From Bacteroidia bacterium (GTDB taxonomy: Bacteria; Bacteroidota; Bacteroidia; Bacteroidales; Azobacteroidaceae), in the NCBI GenBank assembly GCA_025996815.1, contig BNTT01000006.1, positions 1-48,165 on the forward strand: a stretch of 48,165 nt of DNA, written 5' to 3'. The translations under genes were made by a program, and so were the position numbers. This document shows, piece by piece, positions 24,654 through 32,954 of the stretch (its first letter is position 1; each line of letters begins with the position of its first letter). The notes below the pieces were generated by a model that was not told the DNA's origin, made no database searches, and was given only the letters and a program-made list of their open reading frames with translations.

Positions 24654-25041
24654 TGACCATCCAGGAGAGAATTATAATTTTATTTCTGCTTTGAGAGATG
24701 GCGGATATGATGTTGATGTCACTGCATACATTAGCACCGCAAGAATTAAATTGAAACAAGCAGGCAAGTATAATCTTGTCGTTTTAGATGTAATGATGCC
24801 TACTTTGGGGGAAGATTTCAGTAATATTGATACCGAAGATGGCTTGAAAACAGGTTTAGTGTATTATGAATCGGAGTTAAAAAATATAAATATTCCCGTC
24901 TTATTTTGGTCTTGGAATGAAGGATTTAAAAAAGATATTGAAGAAAAGAAATGGGATAAAACGGATTTTATTTTTAAAAATTGTGAGGTCGACCATCTCC
25001 TTAAAGGAGTTGAGTGTTTTTGTGAAAAATTTAATATCTAA
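24628..25041 (+). CDS. Stand-alone receiver protein 2
   Basis: A 137-residue receiver and close paralogue of the protein at 23524, with no length difference. Asp9-Asp10, the phosphoacceptor Asp54 (VVLDVMMP), Ser95 and Lys117 are all kept, so both receivers should be phosphorylatable. Most differences lie in the last 25 residues, a face that often decides partner choice. Its start overlaps the membrane-protein gene by 26 bases. The tandem duplication is probably recent, since nucleotide similarity is also high, for example around the shared DGGYDVDVTAYISTAR segment. Confidence 0.88.
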   Translation: MKKKILLVDDHPGENYNFISALRDGGYDVDVTAYISTARIKLKQAGKYNLVVLDVMMPTLGEDFSNIDTEDGLKTGLVYYESELKNINIPVLFWSWNEGFKKDIEEKKWDKTDFIFKNCEVDHLLKGVECFCEKFNI

Positions 25042-25052
25042 AAAAGACCTGC

Positions 25053-25161
25053 CGACAACAAGCGGCTTGGCGCAATGGCGGGTGTAGCCCGCTCAAACGG
25101 CAGTGCGATTTTGGGAGTTCAGTGAGTTCGACACTGTGCCAAGCCGCCCGAGACGTTATAG
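25053..25161. repeat. attC-like palindromic structure after the cassette
   Basis: GCGGCTTGGC at 25062-25071 pairs perfectly with GCCAAGCCGC at 25138-25147. Outside the stem are CGACAAC (25053-25059) and GTTATAG (25155-25161), which resemble the R'' and R' core sites of integron attC elements and pair with each other at 5 of 7 positions. An inner hairpin GCGGG/CCCGC lies at 25078-25092. The orientation is right for an attC following a rightward gene. Extrahelical bases typical of attC were not clearly identified, and no integrase is in the window, so a plain structured element or terminator remains possible. Confidence 0.45.
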
Positions 25162-25187
25162 AGCATAAATGTTGAATAAGTTAGTGG

Positions 25188-25280
25188 ATGGATGCTGTCG
25201 CATACGTTATCCTGATTTTGTTTTTAATAGCGAAACCATTGGGATTTAGTGGCAAACGGTTAAAGAAAATAGAAATTTAA
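25188..25280 (+). pseudogene. Liv-type ABC permease, 3' fragment
   Basis: Thirty codons in one frame end at 25280, with the hydrophobic run VAYVILILFLIAKPLGFSGK, which resembles the C-terminus of branched-chain amino-acid permeases (typically ILxxLLFRPxGLFG). A stop codon precedes it at 25182, so similarity begins abruptly near 25185. With the livG fragment at 20472, it frames the cassette and suggests the transporter locus was present before. Confidence 0.5.
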
Positions 25281-25298
25281 TAAAATTTCCATAAAAAA

Positions 25299-25848
25299 TT
25301 GTACACACCGCCGTTTAAAATAAGTACAAAATCTATCAATCTAATCGCCGAAATTTCGGCGCAGATTGAGCGTTATGCCATTCGTATGGAACAGGCAGAC
25401 GGTTTGCGTTTACGTAACAACCGCATAAAAACCATTCAAGGTTCGCTGGCAATAGAAGGCAATACGCTGACCGAAAGCCAGATTACCGATATTTTGGACG
25501 GTAAACCGGTGGTTGCCATTCGCGAAATCCAAGAAGTACGCAATGCCATAAGAATTAACCAGCGGAATTTTTGTGGATTTTATGTTGCAAGAAATTTTTA
25601 ATACATTGAAAAGTCGTCAAGGCAAGATATTGCAGAATGATGTCGGTGTAAATGTCGGTGCAGATGTCGGTGTAAAATCAGAAATATTGAATTATTTGAA
25701 AAACGACCCAACTTTATCGGCAAAGGAATTGGCGGCATTATTGAACAAAACTCAGAGAACTGTTGAGCGCAATATCAGGGAACTGCGCGAACAAGGTATG
25801 CTAAAACGCGAGGGGGCGGACAAAACAGGAGTTTGGAAAATAAATTAA
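25299..25848 (+). pseudogene. Fic-family protein gene with internal deletion
   Basis: The 5' part (about 25299-25570, TTG start) encodes a standard Fic N-terminus: YTPPF, AEISAQIERYAIR, then RNNRIKTIQGSLAIEGNTL with the inhibitory-helix-like SLAIEGN, and REIQEVRNAI. The 3' part (from about 25569, in another frame) encodes the normal end of a long Fic protein: FVDFMLQEIF, then a winged-helix-type LSAKELAALLNKTQRTVERNIRELREQGML. The whole catalytic Fic core with HPFxxGNGR is missing, and the two parts are out of frame. The gene is therefore dead as an AMP-transferase. Whether the second frame is still translated as a small HTH protein (from the ATG at 25573) is unknown. Confidence 0.85.
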
Positions 25849-25913
25849 AATAATTTTAAATAAATTTAAATAAATCTGTGCCAAAAATATATACTAAATA
25901 TTAAATTTTTTCG

Positions 25914-25921
25914 TACCTTTG
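25914..25921 (+). promoter_or_regulatory. -7 box of the DUF1080-susC-susD operon
   Basis: TACCTTTG, 47 bases before the ATG at 25969. No other convincing promoter is seen before susC or susD, so the run to 34925 may be one transcript. Confidence 0.65.
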
Positions 25922-25968
25922 CAGAAATTATATAATTTGCAAAATTAATAATTAAATATATAAATATT

Positions 25969-26766
25969 ATGAAACACGTATTGAATAGTTGTTGTTGGAT
26001 TGTTGCTTTGGCAACAGTTTCTGGTGTTGGCGCGCAGGCGCAGGACGGTAAAAAGCAGTATCCCAAGCAGATGGAGATGGAGGCGGGGATGTCGGAGTAT
26101 TGGGTGCCTCAACCGGAGGTGGTGACGATAGCCGAAGCCACGAGTGATGCCTTGCGCCCCGCGCCTTCGGATGCCACGGTGCTGTTCGACGGCAAAGACC
26201 TGTCGAAATGGCAACGTCCTGACGGCAAGGCTGCCGCTTGGCGGGTGCACGATGGCATTGTGACCGTCGACAAATCGAAGGGGGATATTCAGACCAAAAA
26301 GGAATATCGGGATTTCCAGTTGCATGTCGAGTGGTCTATTCCCAAGAATATCAGCGGCGAAGGGCAGGGTAGGGGCAATAGCGGTGTCTATCTTCACAAC
26401 CTCTACGAGGTGCAGATTTTGGACACTTATGGCAATGAAACCTACGTCAATGGTGCGGCAGGCAGCCTCTACAAGCAATCGCCGCCATTGGTAAACCCCA
26501 TCCGCAAGCCCGGCGAGTGGAACGAATACGATATTCTTTTCACCGCGCCCACTTTCACGAAAGACGGGCGATACCGCACGCCGCCGATTGTAACAGTGCT
26601 TTTCAACGGCGTGTTGGTGCAAAACAGCACCATTCTGCAAGGCACGACCGAATATATCGGCTTCCCGCGGACGGTGGTCAGGGAAACAGGTCCCATCCTG
26701 CTGCAATCGCATGGCGACCCCAGCGAGCCGATTAGTTTTAGGAACATTTGGATAAGAGAACTTTAA
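25969..26766 (+). CDS. Secreted DUF1080 / 3-keto-disaccharide hydrolase-family protein
   Basis: A 265-residue protein with a signal peptide (about 1-24, ending GAQAQ). The body is the DUF1080 (3-keto-disaccharide hydrolase) beta-sandwich: ATVLFDGKDLSKWQ (about 67-80), DFQLHVEWSIP, NSGVYLHNLYEVQILDTYG (about 139-157), GEWNEYDILF, and a final strand with ISFRNIWIREL. The fold is like that of concanavalin-type lectins and GH16 enzymes; members bind or cleave sugars, some acting on oxidised disaccharides. It opens the susC/susD operon, 43 bases ahead of susC. Confidence 0.85.
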   Translation: MKHVLNSCCWIVALATVSGVGAQAQDGKKQYPKQMEMEAGMSEYWVPQPEVVTIAEATSDALRPAPSDATVLFDGKDLSKWQRPDGKAAAWRVHDGIVTVDKSKGDIQTKKEYRDFQLHVEWSIPKNISGEGQGRGNSGVYLHNLYEVQILDTYGNETYVNGAAGSLYKQSPPLVNPIRKPGEWNEYDILFTAPTFTKDGRYRTPPIVTVLFNGVLVQNSTILQGTTEYIGFPRTVVRETGPILLQSHGDPSEPISFRNIWIREL

Positions 26767-26809
26767 AATCACAAATAAAATTATTTTAAACTTTTAATAC
26801 TTATTTTTT

Positions 26810-29800
26810 ATGAAGCACAAATTAAGAAAATTTGCAACCCGGCTGCTTTTTGTGGCAGCCATGCACCTTGCAGGGGGGGGGGTACAAGGAATGTACGCTG
26901 AATCTCCACAGGATGTTAAAATCGCCGTAACAGGCGTGGTGTCTGATGCGGCAGGTCCGGTCATTGGAGCCGGTGTAGTAGAAAAAGGCAATCCGGGCAA
27001 CGGTGTAGCAACCGACATGGACGGAAAATACTCGCTCCGAGTATCGCCAAACGCTACTCTCACAGTGGAGTATTTGGGTTACACAGCCCAAGACGTGTCT
27101 GTCGATGGCAGAACGAGTATTAATGTAACTTTGGTGGAAGATGCCAGCACCCTTGACGAAGTGGTGGTGGTGGGCTATGGCGTTCAGCGCAAGCGGGACC
27201 TGACAGGTTCTATTTCGCAAGTGAAAGGCGACGATGTAAAGAACGTGCCGACAGGAGGTCTTAGCGGTGCCATGATTGGGAAAGTGTCCGGTGTGGACTT
27301 TATAACCAGTAGCGGTGCTCCGGGAGAATCGCCTGCCATGCGTATTAGAGGAACCGGCACCTTCAACGGACCCGACCCTTTATGGGTCGTTGACGGAATT
27401 GTCGGAGGGATGCTCGCAAATCCTAACGATGTAGAAAGCGTTGAAATACTGAAAGATGCTTCGGCTTCCGCGATTTACGGTACCCGTGCTGCTAACGGTG
27501 TAGTTTTGGTTACCACCAAAAAGGGACGGAAGTCGGAGAAGATGAATATCAATCTAAATGCGTACACCGGTGTTTCTAATCTGGCGAAGAAGATTGATTT
27601 ATTAGAAGCCCCCCAATTGGCGATGCTCAGACAAGAGGCATACACCATTAATAAGAGTACGGATGCTGCTTACAAGGCTTTCTGGGATAACCCTTATTTT
27701 GCCACGCAGCGCACCGATTGGCAGGATGCCTATTTTGGAACCGGCACAATCTCTAACGTTGATTTGTCCATCAGAGGGGGAGGCGAAAAGAGCACCTTCT
27801 ACACCAGTTTCGGCTATTACAAAGATAAAGGAATGATTAGCCCTGCCTCTTCTGAGCGTTACAATGTTCTTATAACGTCCGACCATCAACTAAACAAATA
27901 TCTAAAAATAGGGCAGAATTTTCAATACTCCGGAGGACGGGGACAAGAGCAGGAAGGCGGTGTACGAGATGCACTGCGCTATAGCCCTGCCATACCCATA
28001 AGGTATGACGACGGCACTTTTGGAAGTTCCCAGTTGAATGGAGGTAATGAGGCTTACCTTGGTGATGTCAATAATCCACTTATAAAAACTCTAAACGGCG
28101 ACAGGCATAGTAATAGCACTCATAAAGTGCAAGGGTTTATTACCATTGATTTGGAACTTCTCCCGGGCTTAGTTATTAAAGGGAATTATGGTGTCAATGC
28201 AGATTTTAAGAAATCTTTGACTTTCTATACGACGTGGGCAAATCAGCATACTATGAGGGCGGAGGCAGGTTTGACACGGAGTTACGAGGATAACTATCGA
28301 TTCCTCGGTGAAACCTACGCTACTTGGTTCAAAGAGTTTGACCAACATACCGTTAATCTATCGGGTGGCTATTCGGCAGAACAAGGAGAAGGAGAGTCTT
28401 TTAGTGGAGAACGCAAAGGTTTCGCCGATGAATCGGAAAACCAAGTCGTATTGGATAATGGGCAAACTGTTGTAGCTGCCGGAGGAAACTTTAAAGCTAA
28501 GAGTTCATTGTCTTCGTGGTTTGGGCGCGCGTTTTATTCTTACGACAATAAATATCTGCTCACGGTGACCGGTCGTGCAGACGGTTCATCCAAGTTTTAC
28601 ACAGGCAATCGCTGGGGTTTCTTTCCTGCCTTCTCTGCCGGATGGCGGGTTACGGAAGAAGCGTTTATGAAGGATGTGGACTTTTTGAGCAACCTGAAAC
28701 TGACCGGCGGCTGGGGAAGTCTTGGCAACCAAGCCATTAGTGATTTCCAGTATTTGGGCATCTTATCGAAAAGCGCAGACGACGTTAAATATAACTTTGG
28801 AGGGACCGTAAGTAGCGGTATAGGACCAGACCATTTGGGAAATAAAGCAATCACATGGGAACGTACCAATATGTTGAATTTAGCCGTGGAAGCCGGTTTT
28901 CTTAAAAACAGGTTGAACCTTACTGTTTCCTATTTCGACAAAAATACGGAAGGGATGTTGCTTTCCACTCTGGTAGTCGGAACAATGGGACGAGTCGGTA
29001 TTCCTCCCAGCAATATCGGGGAAGTAAATAATCACGGTGTGGAACTTGACTTTTCGTACGCTGATAGAACCGGGGATTTTACCTACTCCGCAAATCTTAA
29101 CCTTACCTTTATGCAAAATAAGATAACAAAATTGTATGGAGGCGAATGGGATAAATCTAACTTTATCGCCGGTGAAACGTTTGGCAATGGTCTGCTTATG
29201 ATTGCCAGAACGTTTGCCGGCGACCCGATGGGTTCGTATTATGGGCATAAAACAAATGGCATCTATCAAAATCAGGAGCAAATAGATAATGACCCGTATT
29301 TGCGAAACGATGACCGGAAAGCCTCCATTGAACCGGGCGATGTGCGTTTTGTAGATATTAACAACGATGGGAAAATAGATGACAAAGACCGTACCAACTT
29401 GGGCAACCCCAATCCGGATGCTATCATTGGTTTTAATGGCAACCTTGGGTATAAAGGGATTGATTTTTCTTTCAACGTTACTGCCAATACGGGATTTGAA
29501 ATATACAACGCTACCCGAATGGACGGTTTGAGCAGTAACTACGCCTACAATATGTATGCCGACCAAATGAACCGCTGGCACGGAGAAGGAACGAGCAACA
29601 CGTTGCCGCGAATGTTAGTTTCCGGCACCTCCAGTCAGAATGAGAATTACCGCGTTTCCGATTTGTGGGTTGAGAGTGGCAGTTATTTGATGTTGCGAAA
29701 CTTGACACTGGGTTATACCCTGCCCAAAAATATTACGAATACGATAGGCTTGGGCAGTTTGCGTGTCTATGTGACCGGGCAGAATTTGTTTGTGCTCACC

Positions 29801-29914
29801 AATTATTCCGGTTTATCACCTGAAATTGGAAAAGCTGACCAGGGACGCGGTGTTGATACCGGTCCCTACCCTGTCACGCGAATAATTACAGGTGGAATAA
29901 CACTTAATTTTTGA
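26810..29914 (+). CDS. SusC/RagA-family TonB-linked outer-membrane transporter
   Basis: A 1034-residue outer-membrane beta-barrel that imports oligosaccharides or other large substrates with its SusD partner, powered by TonB. In order: signal sequence (about 1-31), carboxypeptidase-regulatory-like domain (about 38-110), the SusC signature TLDEVVVVGYGVQRKRDLTGS (in part a TonB box, about 113-133), plug domain (about 135-240, with the family's IRGTGTF and ILKDASASAIYGTRAANGV motifs), and the barrel ending in a terminal Phe (ITLNF). The signal sequence contains a run of ten G residues (26873-26882). With ten, the frame is open; one more or fewer would cut the protein at about residue 25-50. Directly followed by susD. 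Confidence 0.95.
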   Translation: MKHKLRKFATRLLFVAAMHLAGGGVQGMYAESPQDVKIAVTGVVSDAAGPVIGAGVVEKGNPGNGVATDMDGKYSLRVSPNATLTVEYLGYTAQDVSVDGRTSINVTLVEDASTLDEVVVVGYGVQRKRDLTGSISQVKGDDVKNVPTGGLSGAMIGKVSGVDFITSSGAPGESPAMRIRGTGTFNGPDPLWVVDGIVGGMLANPNDVESVEILKDASASAIYGTRAANGVVLVTTKKGRKSEKMNINLNAYTGVSNLAKKIDLLEAPQLAMLRQEAYTINKSTDAAYKAFWDNPYFATQRTDWQDAYFGTGTISNVDLSIRGGGEKSTFYTSFGYYKDKGMISPASSERYNVLITSDHQLNKYLKIGQNFQYSGGRGQEQEGGVRDALRYSPAIPIRYDDGTFGSSQLNGGNEAYLGDVNNPLIKTLNGDRHSNSTHKVQGFITIDLELLPGLVIKGNYGVNADFKKSLTFYTTWANQHTMRAEAGLTRSYEDNYRFLGETYATWFKEFDQHTVNLSGGYSAEQGEGESFSGERKGFADESENQVVLDNGQTVVAAGGNFKAKSSLSSWFGRAFYSYDNKYLLTVTGRADGSSKFYTGNRWGFFPAFSAGWRVTEEAFMKDVDFLSNLKLTGGWGSLGNQAISDFQYLGILSKSADDVKYNFGGTVSSGIGPDHLGNKAITWERTNMLNLAVEAGFLKNRLNLTVSYFDKNTEGMLLSTLVVGTMGRVGIPPSNIGEVNNHGVELDFSYADRTGDFTYSANLNLTFMQNKITKLYGGEWDKSNFIAGETFGNGLLMIARTFAGDPMGSYYGHKTNGIYQNQEQIDNDPYLRNDDRKASIEPGDVRFVDINNDGKIDDKDRTNLGNPNPDAIIGFNGNLGYKGIDFSFNVTANTGFEIYNATRMDGLSSNYAYNMYADQMNRWHGEGTSNTLPRMLVSGTSSQNENYRVSDLWVESGSYLMLRNLTLGYTLPKNITNTIGLGSLRVYVTGQNLFVLTNYSGLSPEIGKADQGRGVDTGPYPVTRIITGGITLNF
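26873..26882. repeat. G10 homopolymer in the susC signal sequence
   Basis: Ten consecutive G residues within codons 22-25 of the SusC gene (Ala-Gly-Gly-Gly-Val). Such tracts are prone to slipped-strand changes. The observed length keeps the frame open. Confidence 0.95.
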
Positions 29915-29940
29915 TTGTAAAACTTAAAAAAATTATAGAT

Positions 29941-31470
29941 ATGAAAAAGAATATAATGATATGTTTGCCATTGGGCATCGCCCTTTCACTGGCAGGATGC
30001 AGCGACTTTTTGGAGCCTGAGCCGAAGGGGAAGTTTACCGAAGATAATTTTTTCACAAACCAGCTGGATGCCATAAACGCTGTATCGGGAATATATGCAA
30101 GGATATTGGAAGAAGATGGTTTTGTCGGTGGTGATGAACTAAAATACGAGGGTTGTGCGGATGATGTTTTCATAAACAGTGATCATGATGATATTGACCC
30201 TCAGGTATTGTATTTTACCATTAGACCGGATAACGCAGGTTTGGCTAACCGCCAGTGGCCTGTGAAATACGAAGTAGTTTCGCGAGCCAATTTCGTGCTC
30301 TTGAATGTTGCAAAAATGTCGCGCGACCAGATTACGGAAGAGATTCAAAACCGTTGTCTGGGTGAGGCATACTTTTTGCGTGCCTTTGCTCATTGGTCGC
30401 TCTATTTAGTGCACGGCGAAATTCCGGTCATGACCGTAGAGGATGTGGAGAAAAACAACTACAATAAGCCTAAAAATACCATTGACGAAGTATTGGGACA
30501 AATTGAATATGATTTGCTCCAAGCGGCTGCATTGCTTCCGGCTACTACGCCTGCTGCCGAAGGTGGACGGGTGCATAAAGGCTCGGCTTGGGCCTACCTC
30601 ACTCAGTTGTATATGCACTGGTCTTGCTTTGACGGGAAAGATGCTTACCTCGACAAAGCCATTGAAGCAGGGAATCATATCGTAGGAAATTCCGATTACG
30701 CAATGAGGCCTGGTGTGGATGGTTTCAGAGAGTGCTTCACGTTGCGAAATGCTCAAATCAATACGGAAGTGCTGTTTCAACTAAACAACGGTGATGGTAA
30801 GGGTTACGGTTTTGAATTTGGATACTTTTGGCAACCCAGACCGTGGGGTGGTTATGAATGGTGTTTTCCTACCCAAAGTCTTGTTGATGCATTTAAGAGC
30901 GGTGGAACCGACGACCCGCGTTTTGCGGCAACCATAATGGCTGACGGGGAGGTGGTGACAGCTCATGGTGGCGGTAGCAAAATCTTTGTCGCAGATGATA
31001 TGTATAACCCTACAGGTTGTAACTATTTTAAGAAAAATTCGCAATTCGAGCTTTCGGATGATGGTGAAAGTTTTGACACCGACAGAGGTTCGGTAGCAGT
31101 TATGATGCGTTCATCTGATGTTTATTTGTTGGTAGCGGAAGCGAAAATACGCAAGGGTCAGTCGGGTGATGTTGAAATAAATGCGGTCAGGAATAGAGTA
31201 GGGGCACCCACAAAAACAGGCTACACCGCCGCCGACCTTGTTCTGGAACGGCGTTTGGAATTGGCAGCCGAAGGTCGTCGCTTTTTCGATTTACGTCGCT
31301 GGGACAGAAAAAAATTTGGCGGCGTGGACATTGTTGCTCTGACTGCCACCTTTGGGCCCAACAATGAGCCACGTACGTTTCAAAGACCGAAGCATTATTT
31401 CTTCCCTATTCCGCAGGACCAAATTGACAAGACGAATGGAGTGTTGAAACAAAATCCAGCATATTTATGA
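29941..31470 (+). CDS. SusD/RagB-family surface glycan-binding lipoprotein
   Basis: A 509-residue lipoprotein (lipobox SLAGC, Cys20) that forms the extracellular lid of the SusC channel. Family features: FLEPEPKGKFTEDNFF near the N-terminus, the helical RCLGEAYFLRAFAHW segment (TPR-like region), and the RRLELAAEGRRFFDLRRWD motif near residue 440, with the PIPQDQIDK ending typical of RagB/SusD. The start is the ATG at 29941; an earlier TTG overlaps the susC stop and would hide the lipoprotein signal. Its stop overlaps the next ATG (ATGA at 31467-31470), so the downstream phosphoesterase is translationally coupled. Confidence 0.95.
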   Translation: MKKNIMICLPLGIALSLAGCSDFLEPEPKGKFTEDNFFTNQLDAINAVSGIYARILEEDGFVGGDELKYEGCADDVFINSDHDDIDPQVLYFTIRPDNAGLANRQWPVKYEVVSRANFVLLNVAKMSRDQITEEIQNRCLGEAYFLRAFAHWSLYLVHGEIPVMTVEDVEKNNYNKPKNTIDEVLGQIEYDLLQAAALLPATTPAAEGGRVHKGSAWAYLTQLYMHWSCFDGKDAYLDKAIEAGNHIVGNSDYAMRPGVDGFRECFTLRNAQINTEVLFQLNNGDGKGYGFEFGYFWQPRPWGGYEWCFPTQSLVDAFKSGGTDDPRFAATIMADGEVVTAHGGGSKIFVADDMYNPTGCNYFKKNSQFELSDDGESFDTDRGSVAVMMRSSDVYLLVAEAKIRKGQSGDVEINAVRNRVGAPTKTGYTAADLVLERRLELAAEGRRFFDLRRWDRKKFGGVDIVALTATFGPNNEPRTFQRPKHYFFPIPQDQIDKTNGVLKQNPAYL

Positions 31471-32954
31471 AATTTATGAAAAAAAGTAAATTCACAGCAA
31501 GAAGTGGGGCTATTGCCCTGCTTCTTGTCATCGTTTCAGGCTTCACAGCCTGTCAGCAACAGACAAAGACGGCTGCATCAGCAAAGCCGCAGTTGAAATT
31601 CCACGAAAACGGCACTTTCAAGATTGCCCAATTCGCCGATATGCACTGGCGAAACGGTGAAAACAATGGACGGATTGAGGAAACTCTCCGCTATGTCCTG
31701 CAAACGGAAAAGCCCGACGTGGCTGTTTTTACCGGCGACAATATCACCGACCCGGAAACAAAAGAGGCGTGGCTGAAGTTTATCAGCATCCTTGAAGATG
31801 AAAAAATGCCTTTCGCTGTGGTCAACGGCAATCACGATGCCGAGTTTAAACTCACTCGCGAAGAGATATTCGACCTGCTGGAGGCATCGCCCTATTTTGT
31901 GGGCGAGAAGGGTCCCAAAGACCTTTACGGCGTGGGCACTTATGCCTTGCCCGTGCGGTCGTCTACCTCCGAAAAGCCGGCTGCGGTGCTTTATTGTATG
32001 GATTCTAACGACTATTCAGCCTATGAAAGTTACAGCTACTACGACTGGTTTCATTACGACCAAATAGAGTGGTATCGCCAGCAAAGCAAGCACTTTACGG
32101 CTGCCAACGGCAACAAACCACTGCCGGCATTGGCGTTTTTCCACATCCCGTTGCTGGAATATGACAATGTGCTTGCCCGAAAAGCACCCACCACGGTGGG
32201 CGATTACGGCGAGCCGACCTGTCCGGGACTGCTCAACACGGGTATGTTTGCCGCTATGGTTGAGATGGGCGACGTGATGGGCACTTTCTGCGGGCACGAC
32301 CACTCCAACGATTTCATCGGCTTGGAATACGGCATCGCCTTGGCTTACGGGCGCAACACCAACTATTACAAGATTGGCAGCCGCATCATCGAACTTCACG
32401 AAAATCAACGGACATTCGACACGTGGATACGCACCAAAGAAGGCACCGAATACCTCTATTTCTATCCGTCAGGCATCAGTCCGGTGGACGAAACAGGGCT
32501 GAATTTCTTACCCGCCGCCGCCGTAAATCCGACAATACAGGGGGCTAATTACACCTATTACGAAGGAAAATTCGAGAGTGTGGATGAGTTGGATAAAGCC
32601 ACCCCGCTCGAAAGCGGCACAACGAAAAACATCGGCATTGATGATACGGATAAAAGGGATTTCGCTTACGAATACCGCGCCTGTATCAAGGTGCCGGAAA
32701 AGGCAGTGTATTATTTTTTCACAAACTCCGACGATGGAAGCAAGTTGTTCATCGACGGCAAGTTAGTAGTGGACAACGACGGCTCGCACTCCATGAAACG
32801 CATCAATGGCTACGTGCCGTTGGAAGCGGGTTTTCACGACTTTAAACTGCGCTATATTGCCGCCGCTCCGGCAAACAGTTTGGAAGCAGGCGTTTTGAGC
32901 AGGACGATGCGGGAAACACCCTTAGATGGATTAATTTTTATAAACGAAAAATAA
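31467..32954 (+). CDS. Calcineurin-like metallophosphoesterase lipoprotein with PA14-like C-terminus
   Basis: A 495-residue lipoprotein (lipobox GFTAC, Cys28). The metallophosphoesterase motifs are in order: FADMHW (about 56-61, with Asp-x-His replaced by Asp-Met-His), VFTGDNITD (near 90), VNGNHDAEF (near 118), FFHIP (near 228) and CGHDHSND (near 275), giving a two-metal site for phosphomono- or diester cleavage. From about 350 to 475 a beta-rich module has the PA14-type core (YYFFTNSDDGSKLFIDGKLVVDND), likely for carbohydrate binding. Its place directly after susD suggests a phosphorylated or nucleotide-linked substrate for this locus; the substrate itself is not known. Confidence 0.88.
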   Translation: MKFMKKSKFTARSGAIALLLVIVSGFTACQQQTKTAASAKPQLKFHENGTFKIAQFADMHWRNGENNGRIEETLRYVLQTEKPDVAVFTGDNITDPETKEAWLKFISILEDEKMPFAVVNGNHDAEFKLTREEIFDLLEASPYFVGEKGPKDLYGVGTYALPVRSSTSEKPAAVLYCMDSNDYSAYESYSYYDWFHYDQIEWYRQQSKHFTAANGNKPLPALAFFHIPLLEYDNVLARKAPTTVGDYGEPTCPGLLNTGMFAAMVEMGDVMGTFCGHDHSNDFIGLEYGIALAYGRNTNYYKIGSRIIELHENQRTFDTWIRTKEGTEYLYFYPSGISPVDETGLNFLPAAAVNPTIQGANYTYYEGKFESVDELDKATPLESGTTKNIGIDDTDKRDFAYEYRACIKVPEKAVYYFFTNSDDGSKLFIDGKLVVDNDGSHSMKRINGYVPLEAGFHDFKLRYIAAAPANSLEAGVLSRTMRETPLDGLIFINEK

